A stretch of 64,000 bases of DNA from Sphingomonas sp. (GTDB taxonomy: Bacteria; Pseudomonadota; Alphaproteobacteria; Sphingomonadales; Sphingomonadaceae): NCBI RefSeq assembly GCF_024508665.1, contig NZ_JANINP010000003.1:344367-408366 (forward strand), given 5' to 3'. Positions 43,026-52,088 of the stretch are shown here, piece after piece. Below the pieces are notes generated by a model. It worked only from the letters and a program-made list of their open reading frames with translations, did no database searches and had not been told where the DNA came from. A program made the translations under genes and the position numbers. How positions within the stretch are numbered: position 1 is the first letter of the stretch; every line of letters starts with the position of its first letter.

Positions 43026-43099
43026 GCTGTGTTGCCTTTCCTTTCCCTTGTCGAATGAACGGTATGGCGGCAGGGTCGCCGCAACGACAGGAGAGAGCG

Positions 43100-43999
43100 A
43101 TGGCGGATTTCGAGATGCGGCGGGTGGCGTTGCCCACCGGAGTCGGGCTTGACGTAGCGGTAGCGGGCCTGCCCACCAATCCGCCAATCATTCTCCTCCA
43201 CGGCTTTCCCGAGTCGCATCGCACCTGGCGGCATCAGATCGCCGACCTCGCCGAGGATCATTTCGTCCTTGCTCCCGACCAGCGCGGGTTTGCGAAATCG
43301 TCCAAGCCCGAAGGCGTCGAAAATTACACGCCCGACAAGCCGGTCGCCGACATGATCGCGCTGGCCGACCATTTCGATATCGAGCGTTTCACTCTGGTTG
43401 GGCACGATTGGGGCGGCGCGATTGCGTGGATGGCGGCGCTCAACCATCCCGACCGCGTCGCACGGCTCATCATCATCAACGCGCCACATCCCTTCGTCTT
43501 CCAGAAGTCGCTGTTCGACGACATGGCGCAGCGCGAGGCGAGCCAATATATCCGCGCGTTCCGCAACACCGATCTCGAAAAGCATATCGAGTCGATCGGG
43601 CTGTCCGCCTTCTTCGACGGCAGTTTCATGCGCCACACCGACTTCGAGAAGGTGAAGGACGAAAAGCCGATCTATCTCGAGCAATGGGGCCAGCCAGGCG
43701 CGATGACGGCGATGCTCAACTGGTATCGCGCCAGCGCAGTGCAGGTCCCGGCGATGGACGAGACGCCCGAGCGACCGGCGTTTCTGGATGGGCCCTTCCC
43801 GCCGCTCAAGATGCCGACCCTGGTGATCTGGGGTTTGGGCGACAAGGCACTGTTGCCGGTGCAGTTGGAGGGTCTCGAAGCGCTGGTGCCCGATCTGACG
43901 CTCAAGAAGCTGGAGGGCGTGGGACATTTCGCGCCCTGGGAAGCCCCCGAGAAGGTCACCGGCGCAATGCGCGAATGGCTTGCCGACCACGGCGGTTGA
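43100..43999 (+). CDS. Alpha/beta hydrolase, epoxide hydrolase-like
   Basis: A 299-residue alpha/beta hydrolase. The oxyanion region HGFPESHRTWRHQI, the nucleophile elbow VGHDWGGAIAW with Asp as nucleophile, and the catalytic His in GVGHFAPWEAP point to the epoxide hydrolase/haloalkane dehalogenase group. The sequence FLDGPFPPLKMPTLVIWGLGDKAL lies in the usual place for the acid residue. ATG 43100 follows GGAGAGAG. The substrate is unknown. It converges with the TetR gene. Confidence 0.88.
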   Translation: MADFEMRRVALPTGVGLDVAVAGLPTNPPIILLHGFPESHRTWRHQIADLAEDHFVLAPDQRGFAKSSKPEGVENYTPDKPVADMIALADHFDIERFTLVGHDWGGAIAWMAALNHPDRVARLIIINAPHPFVFQKSLFDDMAQREASQYIRAFRNTDLEKHIESIGLSAFFDGSFMRHTDFEKVKDEKPIYLEQWGQPGAMTAMLNWYRASAVQVPAMDETPERPAFLDGPFPPLKMPTLVIWGLGDKALLPVQLEGLEALVPDLTLKKLEGVGHFAPWEAPEKVTGAMREWLADHGG

Positions 44000-44032
44000 A
44001 ATCAGGCGCGGCGAATGCGCCCCCCGGGGGAG

Positions 44033-44710
44033 TCAGTTGCAGATCGCGCGGAACCCAGCAGCCATGAACTTGGCCATGCGGTCCTTGATCGCGGCGAAGT
44101 CGTCCGACCGCGCCGCGCCGCCTGACAATTTGTCGATCCGGCCGGTACGTGCGAGCGTGAGCATCAGCGCGCCGGTCACGAAATGATATCCCCAGAAGAT
44201 GTCGGCCTCGCCACAATCAGGGAGCGCCTTCTTGAGCAGATCGATCAGCCGCAGCACGACGGGATCGAAATGCATGTCCATCAATTCGGCGCCCCATTCA
44301 GGCGTGTTGGCGACCTGGGCACCTAGCTTGGCGTAGTTCCGCCACCCTTCCCCGCCATTGCCGTAAAGATCGAGATCGGTGTCGAGAAAGGCGTGCAGCG
44401 CGCCCTCCACCGTGGGCTTGCCGCCGCATGACGCCTCGTAATCGTCGAGCACCTTCATCCTGAGCTCGCGCGTCACGGCGGCGCGGCGCGCGAATACCGC
44501 GTCGAACAGCGCCTTCTTGTCCGCGAAATAGTAATTGAGCAGGGTGTGATGGACGCCGACTTGCTTCGCGACATCCTTCAGCGTGGTGCCGTAGAGACCG
44601 TGCTGAGCGAACAACCCCTCGGCCGCGTCGAGAATCTGCTCCATCGTTTCCGCGCGCTGTTCGGCCTTGCGCGACCGGCGTGGCGGTGGGGTGGTCTTGG
44701 TCACGATCAT
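44033..44710 (-). CDS. TetR/AcrR-family regulator of the ester-uptake cluster
   Basis: About 225 residues: the HTH is QILDAAEGLFAQHGLYGTTLKDVAKQVGVHHTLLNYYFADKKALFDAVF, followed by an all-helical ligand domain (VTRELRMKVLDDYEASCGGKPTVEGALHAFLDTDLDLYG). ATG 44710 follows GGAAGG. It is divergent from the MFS gene, and the gap has the inverted repeat TATTCAC-N4-GTGATAA. A related repeat lies upstream of the TonB receptor gene. It is probably the repressor of both units; the ligand is likely an ester or its acyl-CoA. Confidence 0.88.
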   Translation of the reverse strand: MIVTKTTPPPRRSRKAEQRAETMEQILDAAEGLFAQHGLYGTTLKDVAKQVGVHHTLLNYYFADKKALFDAVFARRAAVTRELRMKVLDDYEASCGGKPTVEGALHAFLDTDLDLYGNGGEGWRNYAKLGAQVANTPEWGAELMDMHFDPVVLRLIDLLKKALPDCGEADIFWGYHFVTGALMLTLARTGRIDKLSGGAARSDDFAAIKDRMAKFMAAGFRAICN

Positions 44711-44761
44711 GGTCCTTCCAGCCTCGTCCATCAGCGTCAAGCGCTGGGGTCACGTCTACAA

Positions 44762-44779
44762 TATTCACTCTTGTGATAA
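44762..44779. promoter_or_regulatory. Candidate TetR operator in the tetR-MFS gap
   Basis: TATTCAC (44762-44768) and GTGATAA (44773-44779) form an imperfect inverted repeat with a four-base spacer. It lies just upstream of a plus-strand -35 TTGACA (44788-44793), whose -10 (TCATCA) is weaker, and between the likely -35 and -10 regions on the minus strand. Confidence 0.55.
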
Positions 44780-44926
44780 TGTATATGTTGACACTTGCAC
44801 CGGCTTCCCGTCATCATGCGGAACAAGCGGGCAAAAAGCCGGGGAGAGGACATTGGATTTTCTGACGGCACTCTGTCCGCCGCGCGGCCACGCTAGGCTT
44901 GGCACACCGCCCCGGCGGGTCCGGTA

Positions 44927-46222
44927 ATGGCGACGACACTGACAACGACGCCGTCCCCCGCCCCCGCCACGTCGGCACGGGCATGGCTCATGCTCGGCAC
45001 GCTGACGTTCGTCTATGTGCTCAATTTCCTCGACCGCCAGTTGCTCGGCATTCTGGCCAAGCCGATCCAGGACGATCTGCATATCACCGATGGCCAGCTC
45101 GGGCTGATCGGCGGGCTCTATTTCGCCTTTTTCTATTGCTTCATCGCGATCCCGATCGGCTGGCTTGCCGATCGCTCCAACCGGATCACCATCGTCGCGC
45201 TCGCCTGCGCGATCTGGAGCGGCGCGACCACCGCCTGCGGCCTCGCGGCGACCTATCCGCAGCTCGTCGTCGCGCGAATGACGGTGGGCTTCGGCGAGGC
45301 GGGCGGCGTGCCGCCCTCATACGCGCTGATCACCGACACGTTTCCGCCAGGGCGCCGCGGCATCGCCTTCGGGATCTACAATCTCGGCCCGCCGATCGGC
45401 GCCGCCTTGGGAATCGCGTTCGGCGCCTCGATCGCCGCGTTTTTCCATTGGCGCGACGCGTTCATCGCGATCGGCGCGGTCGGTGTCGTGACCGCGGTTC
45501 TCGTCCGGATATTCCTGCGGGAGCCGGAGCGCGGGGCGACCGACCTCGTCGTGCAGGACGTCCCGACCAAGGCGCGTTTCTGGCCGACCATCGGCATGTT
45601 CTTCACCCATCCGGTGCTGATGCTCGCCGCGCTGGGGAGCGGTGCGACCCAGTTCGTGACCTATGGTCTGGGCAATTTCGCGGTACTGTTCCTGATCCGC
45701 GAAAAAGGCATGACCCTGCAGGAGATAGCGATCTGGTACGCGCTGGTCGTCCTCATCGGCATGTGCACGGGAATGCTTGTGTCCGGTCGCGTTATCGACC
45801 GCTTCACGCGCCATTCGCGGCGCGTCTATGCCATCGCCCCGGCGCTGTCGTTGGCCATCGCGATGCCATTCTATGCGGCATTCGTGTGGTCACCGGGTTG
45901 GCCGCTCGCGCTCGTCCTGCTGACCATCACCATGTCGTTCAACTACACGTACCTCTCCTGCTCGGTGGCACTGGTGCAGGAGGAAGTGCGGCCTGACCAG
46001 CGCGTGCTGTCGGGCGCGCTGCTGCTGCTCGTGATGAACTTCATCGGCCTTGGCTTGGGACCGACCTGGGTCGGCGCGGCGAGCGACTGGTTCAAGGCCG
46101 CGGGCGACATACATTCGCTGCGTACCGCGCTCTACACGCTGCTTCCGGCCTATCCGATCGCAATCCTGCTCTTCTTCTGGCTCGCCCGGGTGATCCGGGC
46201 GCAGGAAAGGACCCCGGCATGA
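44927..46222 (+). CDS. MFS transporter (Spns/spinster-like)
   Basis: A 431-residue major facilitator with about 12 helices. It begins LMLGTLTFVYVLNFLDRQLLGILAKPIQDDLHITDGQLGLIGGLYFAFFY, the family's conserved first helix and loop, with GWLADRSNRI after helix 2. The group includes spinster-like carriers of organic anions and aromatic acids. It overlaps the esterase gene by four bases. Together with the neighbouring genes it probably imports or exports the substrate or product of the esterase. Confidence 0.9.
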   Translation: MATTLTTTPSPAPATSARAWLMLGTLTFVYVLNFLDRQLLGILAKPIQDDLHITDGQLGLIGGLYFAFFYCFIAIPIGWLADRSNRITIVALACAIWSGATTACGLAATYPQLVVARMTVGFGEAGGVPPSYALITDTFPPGRRGIAFGIYNLGPPIGAALGIAFGASIAAFFHWRDAFIAIGAVGVVTAVLVRIFLREPERGATDLVVQDVPTKARFWPTIGMFFTHPVLMLAALGSGATQFVTYGLGNFAVLFLIREKGMTLQEIAIWYALVVLIGMCTGMLVSGRVIDRFTRHSRRVYAIAPALSLAIAMPFYAAFVWSPGWPLALVLLTITMSFNYTYLSCSVALVQEEVRPDQRVLSGALLLLVMNFIGLGLGPTWVGAASDWFKAAGDIHSLRTALYTLLPAYPIAILLFFWLARVIRAQERTPA

Positions 46223-47859
46223 CTCACTTCCGTTCGCTGACCGCACTCGGCGCGCTGCTTTTTGCGGTGCCCGCCATGGCTCAGCAATCCGCGCCGGTGG
46301 TCGATGCCCCGTCGGGTGCGGTGCGCGGCACGACGGAGGGCGATCTCAACGTGTTCAGGGGCATTCCCTATGCGGTACCGCCGGTCGGTGCGATGCGCTG
46401 GCGCCCGCCCGCACCGATGCAGCGCTGGAAGGCGGTGCGCAAGGCGACGGCGTTCGGCCCTGCCTGCGTGCAGCCCCAGGGAAAATCGGCCTCGGTCTAC
46501 TCGCCCCCTGCGCCCTTACCGGTCAGCGAGGACTGCCTGACGCTCAACATCTGGGCGCCGAAGAACGCGAAGAACGCCCCGGTCTTCTTCTGGATTCACG
46601 GTGGCGCGCTGGTCACGGGATCGAGCCGCGAGGCGACTTATGACGGCCGCCGGATGGCCGAACGCGGCGTTGTCGTCGTGTCGATCAATTACCGCCTCGG
46701 CGTGCTTGGCTGGCTCGCTCATCCGGGGCTTACGGCGGAATCCCCTCAGCATGTGTCCGGCAATTACGGCCTTCTCGACCAGATCGCGGCGCTGGGCTGG
46801 GTCAGACACAATATCGCGGCGTTTGGCGGCGATACGAAGAACGTCACGATCGCAGGCGAATCCGCCGGCGCGCTCAGCGTGATGTACTTGCTCGAATCGC
46901 CGCTCGCGCGCGGGCTCTACAGCAAGGCGATCGCCGAGAGCGGCTACATGATCTCGATGCCCGAGCTGAAAAAGGCCGTCTATGGCGCGCCGTCGGGCGA
47001 AGCAGCCGGACAGATGCTCGGCGGCGCACTCCAGGCGCCGGATATCGCGGCACTGCGCGGGATCGACGCGCAGACCATCACCGACAGCGCAGCCAAGCTC
47101 GGCTACGGCCCTTGGGGCACGGTCGACGGGCTCGTCCTGCCGCAACAGATGGTCGAGGCGTTCGACCAGGGCAAACAGGCGCCGGTGCCGCTGCTCGCCG
47201 GATTCAACCAGGGCGAGATCCGTTCGTTGATGATGCTCGCACCCAAGCCGCCGGCCACGGCCGCCGAATATGAGGCGACGATCCGCGACCGTTATGGCGA
47301 CCTTGCCGATGCCTTCCTCAAAATCTACCCTGCGGCCGACTACAAAGAGAGCATCATCGCCACGACCCGCGACGGGCTCTATGGCTGGACCGCCGAGCGG
47401 ATGGCGCGCAAGCAGACCGCGATCGGCCAGCGCGCCTATCTCTATCTGTTCGACCACGGCTATCCGGCGATGGACAGCGCCGGCCTCCACGCGTTTCACG
47501 CCAGCGAATTGCCTTATGTGTTCGGCACGATCGACACGCTCGGTCCCAATTGGCCGAAAATCCCCGACACGCCCGAGGAGCACGCTTTGTCCGATGCGAT
47601 GCTCGATTACTGGACCAGCTTCGCCCGCGACGGGAATCCCGTCGCTGCCAAGGCTCCCGCCTGGCCGGCCTACGGCGCCACCGCAAACTACATGCATTTC
47701 ACCGCGGCGCCCGAGCCGAGCAAGAACCTGATGCCCGGCATGTATGCGCTTAACGAGACGGTGATGTGCCGCAAGAAGGCGAACGGCAAGATCGGCTGGA
47801 ACTGGAACGTCGGACTGGCCGCGCCGAAGATTCCGCCGAGAACGGACGGGTGCAATTGA
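46219..47859 (+). CDS. Exported type B carboxylesterase
   Basis: A 546-residue protein with a signal peptide ending AMAQ. It has the type B carboxylesterase layout: VFRGIPYAVPPVGAMRWRPP, SEDCLTLNIWAP, the oxyanion HGGAL, and the nucleophile in IAGESAGALSV. The catalytic His is probably in HAFHASELPYVFG. It hydrolyses carboxylic esters in the periplasm. It is coupled to the MFS gene by ATGA and is convergent with the acyl-CoA ligase gene. Confidence 0.92.
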   Translation: MTHFRSLTALGALLFAVPAMAQQSAPVVDAPSGAVRGTTEGDLNVFRGIPYAVPPVGAMRWRPPAPMQRWKAVRKATAFGPACVQPQGKSASVYSPPAPLPVSEDCLTLNIWAPKNAKNAPVFFWIHGGALVTGSSREATYDGRRMAERGVVVVSINYRLGVLGWLAHPGLTAESPQHVSGNYGLLDQIAALGWVRHNIAAFGGDTKNVTIAGESAGALSVMYLLESPLARGLYSKAIAESGYMISMPELKKAVYGAPSGEAAGQMLGGALQAPDIAALRGIDAQTITDSAAKLGYGPWGTVDGLVLPQQMVEAFDQGKQAPVPLLAGFNQGEIRSLMMLAPKPPATAAEYEATIRDRYGDLADAFLKIYPAADYKESIIATTRDGLYGWTAERMARKQTAIGQRAYLYLFDHGYPAMDSAGLHAFHASELPYVFGTIDTLGPNWPKIPDTPEEHALSDAMLDYWTSFARDGNPVAAKAPAWPAYGATANYMHFTAAPEPSKNLMPGMYALNETVMCRKKANGKIGWNWNVGLAAPKIPPRTDGCN

Positions 47860-47942
47860 TCGACTAGCGCCCGGCGATTTCGTGTTGAAGGTCTCGCTCG
47901 GCAGAGGCCGGATAAGCGCATCGGTCGGGCGCGACGTGACTT

Positions 47943-49541
47943 TTACCGCCCCATCGCCACGGCAGCGATCTTCCCCGCCTCGTAATCCGCGCGCAGCCGG
48001 TTCTTGTCGATCTTGCCGGAGGCCGCGAGCGGCATCGTGGCGATTTCGGCCACGCGATCGGGAATCCACCAATCGGCGACCTTGCCGCGCAGCAGGTCTA
48101 GCAGCACGCGCGCGTCGGCCTTGCCGTCGCTTTCGACGATCAGCACCGGCCGTTCGCCCCATTTGGCATCGACTCGTCCGATCACCGCGACATGGCGCAC
48201 CGCCGGATGCGTGCCGACGATCGTTTCGATCTCGTTGGGATTGATCCACTCGCCGCCCGACTTGATCAAATCCTTGGCACGGCCACAGATCGTCAGGTTG
48301 CCCGCCGCGTCGATCATCGCAAGGTCGCCTGTGTCGAAATAGCCTTCCTCGTCCAGCGCGTCGCTCTCGGCCCGAAAATAGCGGTCGATGACGCTCGCGC
48401 CCTTGACCTTCAAATGTCCCTGGACACCGCGCTGCTCCGGCAAGGTCGCCCCATCGGCGTCGGTCAGCTTGAGATCCAGACCGATCGGCGGCCGCCCCGA
48501 TCCGCGCGCGGGGTCGGTCGTGCCGGGCGCGGCGATCGTGCCAACCGGCGACAATTCGGTCATTCCCCAGCTCGTCTGCACTTCAGCGCCAAGCAGGGTC
48601 TCCAGTCGCCGGATCAGCGCATCGGGGCAAGACGATCCGCCGATCACCACGCGCTTCAGGCTGGGCAAGTCGATTCCCGTCGCCTCGACATGGTCGGCGA
48701 GCGCCAGCCATACCGTCTGCACGCCCACTGCCACGGTCACGTCCTCGCCGCGGATCAATCGCGCCAGGCTCGCGCCGTCGATCACGCGCCCCGGCAGCAC
48801 CAGCTTAGTGCCTGCGGCCGGCGCAGCAAACGGCAGCCCCCAGCCATTGGCGTGGAACATCGGCACCGCAAGCAGCAGGACGTCGCGCGCCGTCAGCGCG
48901 ATCGCATCGGCCTGAAGTGCGCGCACCGTGTGGAGGTAATTGGAGCGGTGGGTATAGACGACGCCCTTCGGGCTGCCGGTGGTGCCGGACGTGTAACACA
49001 GACCCGCCGGCAGATTCTCGTCGAACCCGCCCCACACCGCCGCGGCACCGTGCGTATCGAGCAGCGCGTCATGACCCCAAATCCTTACATCCATCCGGTC
49101 GATCGCCGCGCTGTCGAACGCCGGATTGTCGAGCACGACGACATGCTCGATCGATCGGCACATTGCGACCAGTTCACGCGCGAGCGGTATCAGGTCGGCG
49201 GCTACTGCCAGTACCCGATCCTCGGCTTCGTCGATCATCGCGGCAAGGTGCGCGGCGGTCAGCCGAGGATTGAGCGTGTGGCAGACCAGGCCGATGCCCA
49301 TGGCGGCATAATAGAGTTCGAGATGATGCGGCGTGTTCCAGGCGAGCGTCGCGACGCGATCGCCCTGGTTCATGCCAAGCGCTGCGAGCGCGCCCGACAT
49401 CCGACTGCTGCTCTCCCTGAGTTCGGCATAGGTACCGCGCGCGATCACCTGCCCCGCCTCGGCGCCGACGACCTCTCGATCATGGAACCACTTGGCGGCG
49501 TGATCGAGAAACTTGTCTACCGTCAGGTCGTAAGGTTGCAT
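47943..49541 (-). CDS. Acyl-CoA ligase (AMP-forming)
   Basis: A 532-residue ANL-family enzyme. The ATP loop is YTSGTTGSPKGVVYTH, with later motifs WGMTELSPVG, YFDTGDLAMIDAAGNLTICGRAKDLIKSGGEWINPNEIE, and the catalytic Lys in LAASGKIDKNRL. This is the medium/long-chain or aromatic acyl-CoA ligase group. It activates the acid released by the esterase, by inference. ATG 49541 starts the domain; upstream in-frame codons include a TTG that overlaps the TonB gene stop and is unlikely. A hairpin lies in the gap to the receptor gene. Confidence 0.92.
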   Translation of the reverse strand: MQPYDLTVDKFLDHAAKWFHDREVVGAEAGQVIARGTYAELRESSSRMSGALAALGMNQGDRVATLAWNTPHHLELYYAAMGIGLVCHTLNPRLTAAHLAAMIDEAEDRVLAVAADLIPLARELVAMCRSIEHVVVLDNPAFDSAAIDRMDVRIWGHDALLDTHGAAAVWGGFDENLPAGLCYTSGTTGSPKGVVYTHRSNYLHTVRALQADAIALTARDVLLLAVPMFHANGWGLPFAAPAAGTKLVLPGRVIDGASLARLIRGEDVTVAVGVQTVWLALADHVEATGIDLPSLKRVVIGGSSCPDALIRRLETLLGAEVQTSWGMTELSPVGTIAAPGTTDPARGSGRPPIGLDLKLTDADGATLPEQRGVQGHLKVKGASVIDRYFRAESDALDEEGYFDTGDLAMIDAAGNLTICGRAKDLIKSGGEWINPNEIETIVGTHPAVRHVAVIGRVDAKWGERPVLIVESDGKADARVLLDLLRGKVADWWIPDRVAEIATMPLAASGKIDKNRLRADYEAGKIAAVAMGR

Positions 49542-49570
49542 GACACCATGAGAGAAAGCGGGAGAAGAAA

Positions 49571-49605
49571 GGCCGGACGTCGCGGTTGCGCGCGGACGCC
49601 CGGCC
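49571..49605 (-). terminator. Hairpin between the TonB receptor and ligase genes
   Basis: On the minus strand GGCCGGGCGTC pairs with GACGTCCGGCC (one G-T) around a 13-base loop and is followed by TTTCTTC. It could reduce transcription into the ligase gene relative to the receptor. Confidence 0.6.
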
Positions 49606-49615
49606 AGGCTGGGAA

Positions 49616-51889
49616 TCAAAAGGTCTTGAGTATTTTGACGCCGTATTGGCGTGGGGCTCCTGCGAAATAGAGCCCGCTATTGAGCGCCGCGACATAATGC
49701 TGGTTGGTCAGGTTGGTGCCGTAGGCCGTAACGGTCCAGCTACCTTTGGCGTACGCAAGCTGCGCATTGAGAATCTTACGCGCATCGAGCCGATCGCCGA
49801 GGTTCGGATTCTGGAACAGGGTCGCCCATTGGTTGCCGACATAGCCGAAATTGGCACGGGGCGTGATCGAGCTGCCGTCGGGCAGCTTGAACGTGTACTC
49901 GCCGCTGACGTTGAAGGTGACGTTGGGCGCATAGGTCTGGCGCCGGCCGGCCAGGTTGATGCAGTTGGTGGCTGCGGCTGAGCCGCCCTTGATCGGGTCG
50001 CACGCCCCGGTGGCGGCGATGCGCGGATCGCTGGCGTAGAACGAGCCGAGTTCGCTGTGCAGCACGTTGACGCCGGCGTCGAACTTGAATCCGCCGACAT
50101 TGACTTCCGCCTCGGCCTCGAACCCGTAGATCTTGGTGCTGTCGGGAACGTTCAGCTCGATCCCGAAGGTCGGGAAAGTCGGGTAGCCGATGATGACCTG
50201 GAAGTTCTTATAGTCGTTGTAGAAGCCGGTGACCGTCGTGCGGACGTGGCCGCCGGCCCAATTCGCTTTCCAACCGGCTTCGTACGAGGTGATCGTCTCC
50301 GGCTTGAACGGCGCCGGTAGGCCCAGGCCGACCGGGACGTTGAGCCCGCCCGGACGGAAACCGGAAGCGACGAAGCCATAGAGATACTGGTCGCGATTGA
50401 TCTTCCAGCCGAGCGATGCCTTGTACGAGAAATTGTCCGACGACACCGACTGCACCTGGCTGATCGGCAGCCCATATTGCAGCACATTGACATAGTTGGT
50501 CGAACGGCTGGCGGTATAGCGCCCACCCAGTTCCAGCTTCAGGCTCGGCGTGATCTGGAAACCGACCTGGCCGAACGCGGCAAGATTGCGCTCTGGATTG
50601 CGGCCCGCCAGCTGATACAGGCACGCGGGAACCGTCGTGACCGGATAGCAGACATTGATCGTGAAATTGCTGAACGGCTTCGGGAAGAAATAGGCATTCC
50701 ACATTCCGAACCCGCCGATCAACCAGGTGAAGCGCTGATTGTCGGGCGAGATGATGTTGAATTCCTGGCTGAACTGGGTCTCTACGACCTTGTCGAAAAA
50801 GCTCCAGTTCTTTACCGTCTTCGTGACCGGATCGACGATGTTCGATGCGGTACCGTCCAGGTCGGCGCGGTATAGCGTAGTGCCGTTCTGGAACCCGGTG
50901 ACCGACCTGAACTTGATGCCGCCGGTCGTGTCATACTCCAGCTTGAGCACCGAGCGGACGAAGGTGTCGCGAGCATCCTGAGGCGCATTGAGCTGAATGT
51001 CGTAGAGGTCGCGCTTATAGGCCGGATAGGCATTGCTGTGCTGCCAGAACGGCGAGGCCGGATAGGCGCCGGAATCGAGCGCGTCGAAATCAGTCTTCCA
51101 CAATGCCGAGAATTGGCTGCTCGGCTTCCACAGGAAGCTCACGCGACCAGCCAGATATCCCATCTTGCCGCTGTCATAGGGGTAGGCGGTGCCGCCCGCG
51201 CCGTGGACGTTAAAGAAGCTGTCGCGGCGCTCGGCGAATAATGCGACGCGCGCGGCAAACGTGTCGCTGATCGGCAGGTTGATAGCACCTTGCATGCCGG
51301 CGTCGTTGTAATTGCCGTAATTGGCATTGAAATAGCCGTGAATTTCGCCGCCGACGATCGGGTCGTTGGTATTGACGAACACCGCGCCGCCGGTCGAATT
51401 CTGGCCGACAATCGTGCCTTGCGGGCCGCGCAGCACCTGGATGTTGGCAACGTCGAAATAGGGCTCCATCTGGAAATAGCCTGGAAAGGTCGGCACGCCG
51501 TCGCGATAGGTGATCACGCCGGTCGTGGTCTGGGTGTTGTGTTCCGCCTTGCCGATGCCGCGGATATTGAAGTCGTTGCCTTGGCCGAAATTGTTCACCA
51601 CCACGCTGGGCATCGCGAATTGCAGCGCATCGACATTGGCGACGCCCTTGTTGCCCAGATCGGTGCCACTCAGCACGGAGGCCGATACCGCGGTCGTCAT
51701 CAGGTCTTCGCTGCGGCGCTGCGCGGTGATGACGATGTCGCCGGGCAAATTGCTGTTGTCGGTCGCTGCCTGGCTTTCGTCCTGCGGCGCGGCTGCCGGC
51801 GTGGATTGAGGAGCGGTTTGAGCGGCAGCGCCGCCGCTCCAGGTAAGAGCGAGCGCGGATGCGCCCAGCCACAACGCACGAACCTTCAT
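49616..51889 (-). CDS. TonB-dependent outer-membrane receptor
   Basis: A 757-residue receptor. A signal peptide ending GAAAQ is followed by a Gln/Ala-rich linker, a TonB-box-like DIVITAQRR near residue 50, the plug (VSASVLSGTDLGNKGVANVDALQFAMPSVVV, NIRGIGK, GTIVGQNSTGGAVFVNTNDP), and a beta-barrel ending with QYGVKILKTF. It imports a ligand, presumably the ester or a related molecule handled by the neighbouring genes. ATG 51889 follows GAGGGATGCA. A perfect palindrome in its upstream region is related to the one near the TetR gene. Confidence 0.93.
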   Translation of the reverse strand: MKVRALWLGASALALTWSGGAAAQTAPQSTPAAAPQDESQAATDNSNLPGDIVITAQRRSEDLMTTAVSASVLSGTDLGNKGVANVDALQFAMPSVVVNNFGQGNDFNIRGIGKAEHNTQTTTGVITYRDGVPTFPGYFQMEPYFDVANIQVLRGPQGTIVGQNSTGGAVFVNTNDPIVGGEIHGYFNANYGNYNDAGMQGAINLPISDTFAARVALFAERRDSFFNVHGAGGTAYPYDSGKMGYLAGRVSFLWKPSSQFSALWKTDFDALDSGAYPASPFWQHSNAYPAYKRDLYDIQLNAPQDARDTFVRSVLKLEYDTTGGIKFRSVTGFQNGTTLYRADLDGTASNIVDPVTKTVKNWSFFDKVVETQFSQEFNIISPDNQRFTWLIGGFGMWNAYFFPKPFSNFTINVCYPVTTVPACLYQLAGRNPERNLAAFGQVGFQITPSLKLELGGRYTASRSTNYVNVLQYGLPISQVQSVSSDNFSYKASLGWKINRDQYLYGFVASGFRPGGLNVPVGLGLPAPFKPETITSYEAGWKANWAGGHVRTTVTGFYNDYKNFQVIIGYPTFPTFGIELNVPDSTKIYGFEAEAEVNVGGFKFDAGVNVLHSELGSFYASDPRIAATGACDPIKGGSAAATNCINLAGRRQTYAPNVTFNVSGEYTFKLPDGSSITPRANFGYVGNQWATLFQNPNLGDRLDARKILNAQLAYAKGSWTVTAYGTNLTNQHYVAALNSGLYFAGAPRQYGVKILKTF

Positions 51890-51971
51890 TGCATCCCTCC
51901 CACAGATCACATCGCGCTCTCCGGCGCCGGTGCCGAGGAAACTGCCGCAAAGCGCGCCCCGTTGCAATATT

Positions 51972-51991
51972 AATTCACACAATAGTGAATT
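51972..51991. promoter_or_regulatory. Candidate TetR operator at the TonB receptor promoter
   Basis: Perfect arms AATTCAC (51972-51978) and GTGAATT (51985-51991) with a six-base spacer. A minus-strand -10 (TAATAT) lies just downstream of the palindrome, which would place it in the promoter. The TTCAC/GTGAA half-sites are shared with the tetR-MFS gap. Confidence 0.6.
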
Positions 51992-52088
51992 TAGATTCAG
52001 AGGAGGCGTCCGGCCGACAGCGTGATCGGTTGCCCCCTCGATCAACGCGGCAAGGCCACCATAGGGTCGAGTTCAGGGTATCGGTCGG

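Noticed and set aside
48192..49670. 492-codon plus-strand frame opposite the acyl-CoA ligase
   Set aside because: It is the mirror of a clear ANL-family enzyme and has no recognisable domain.
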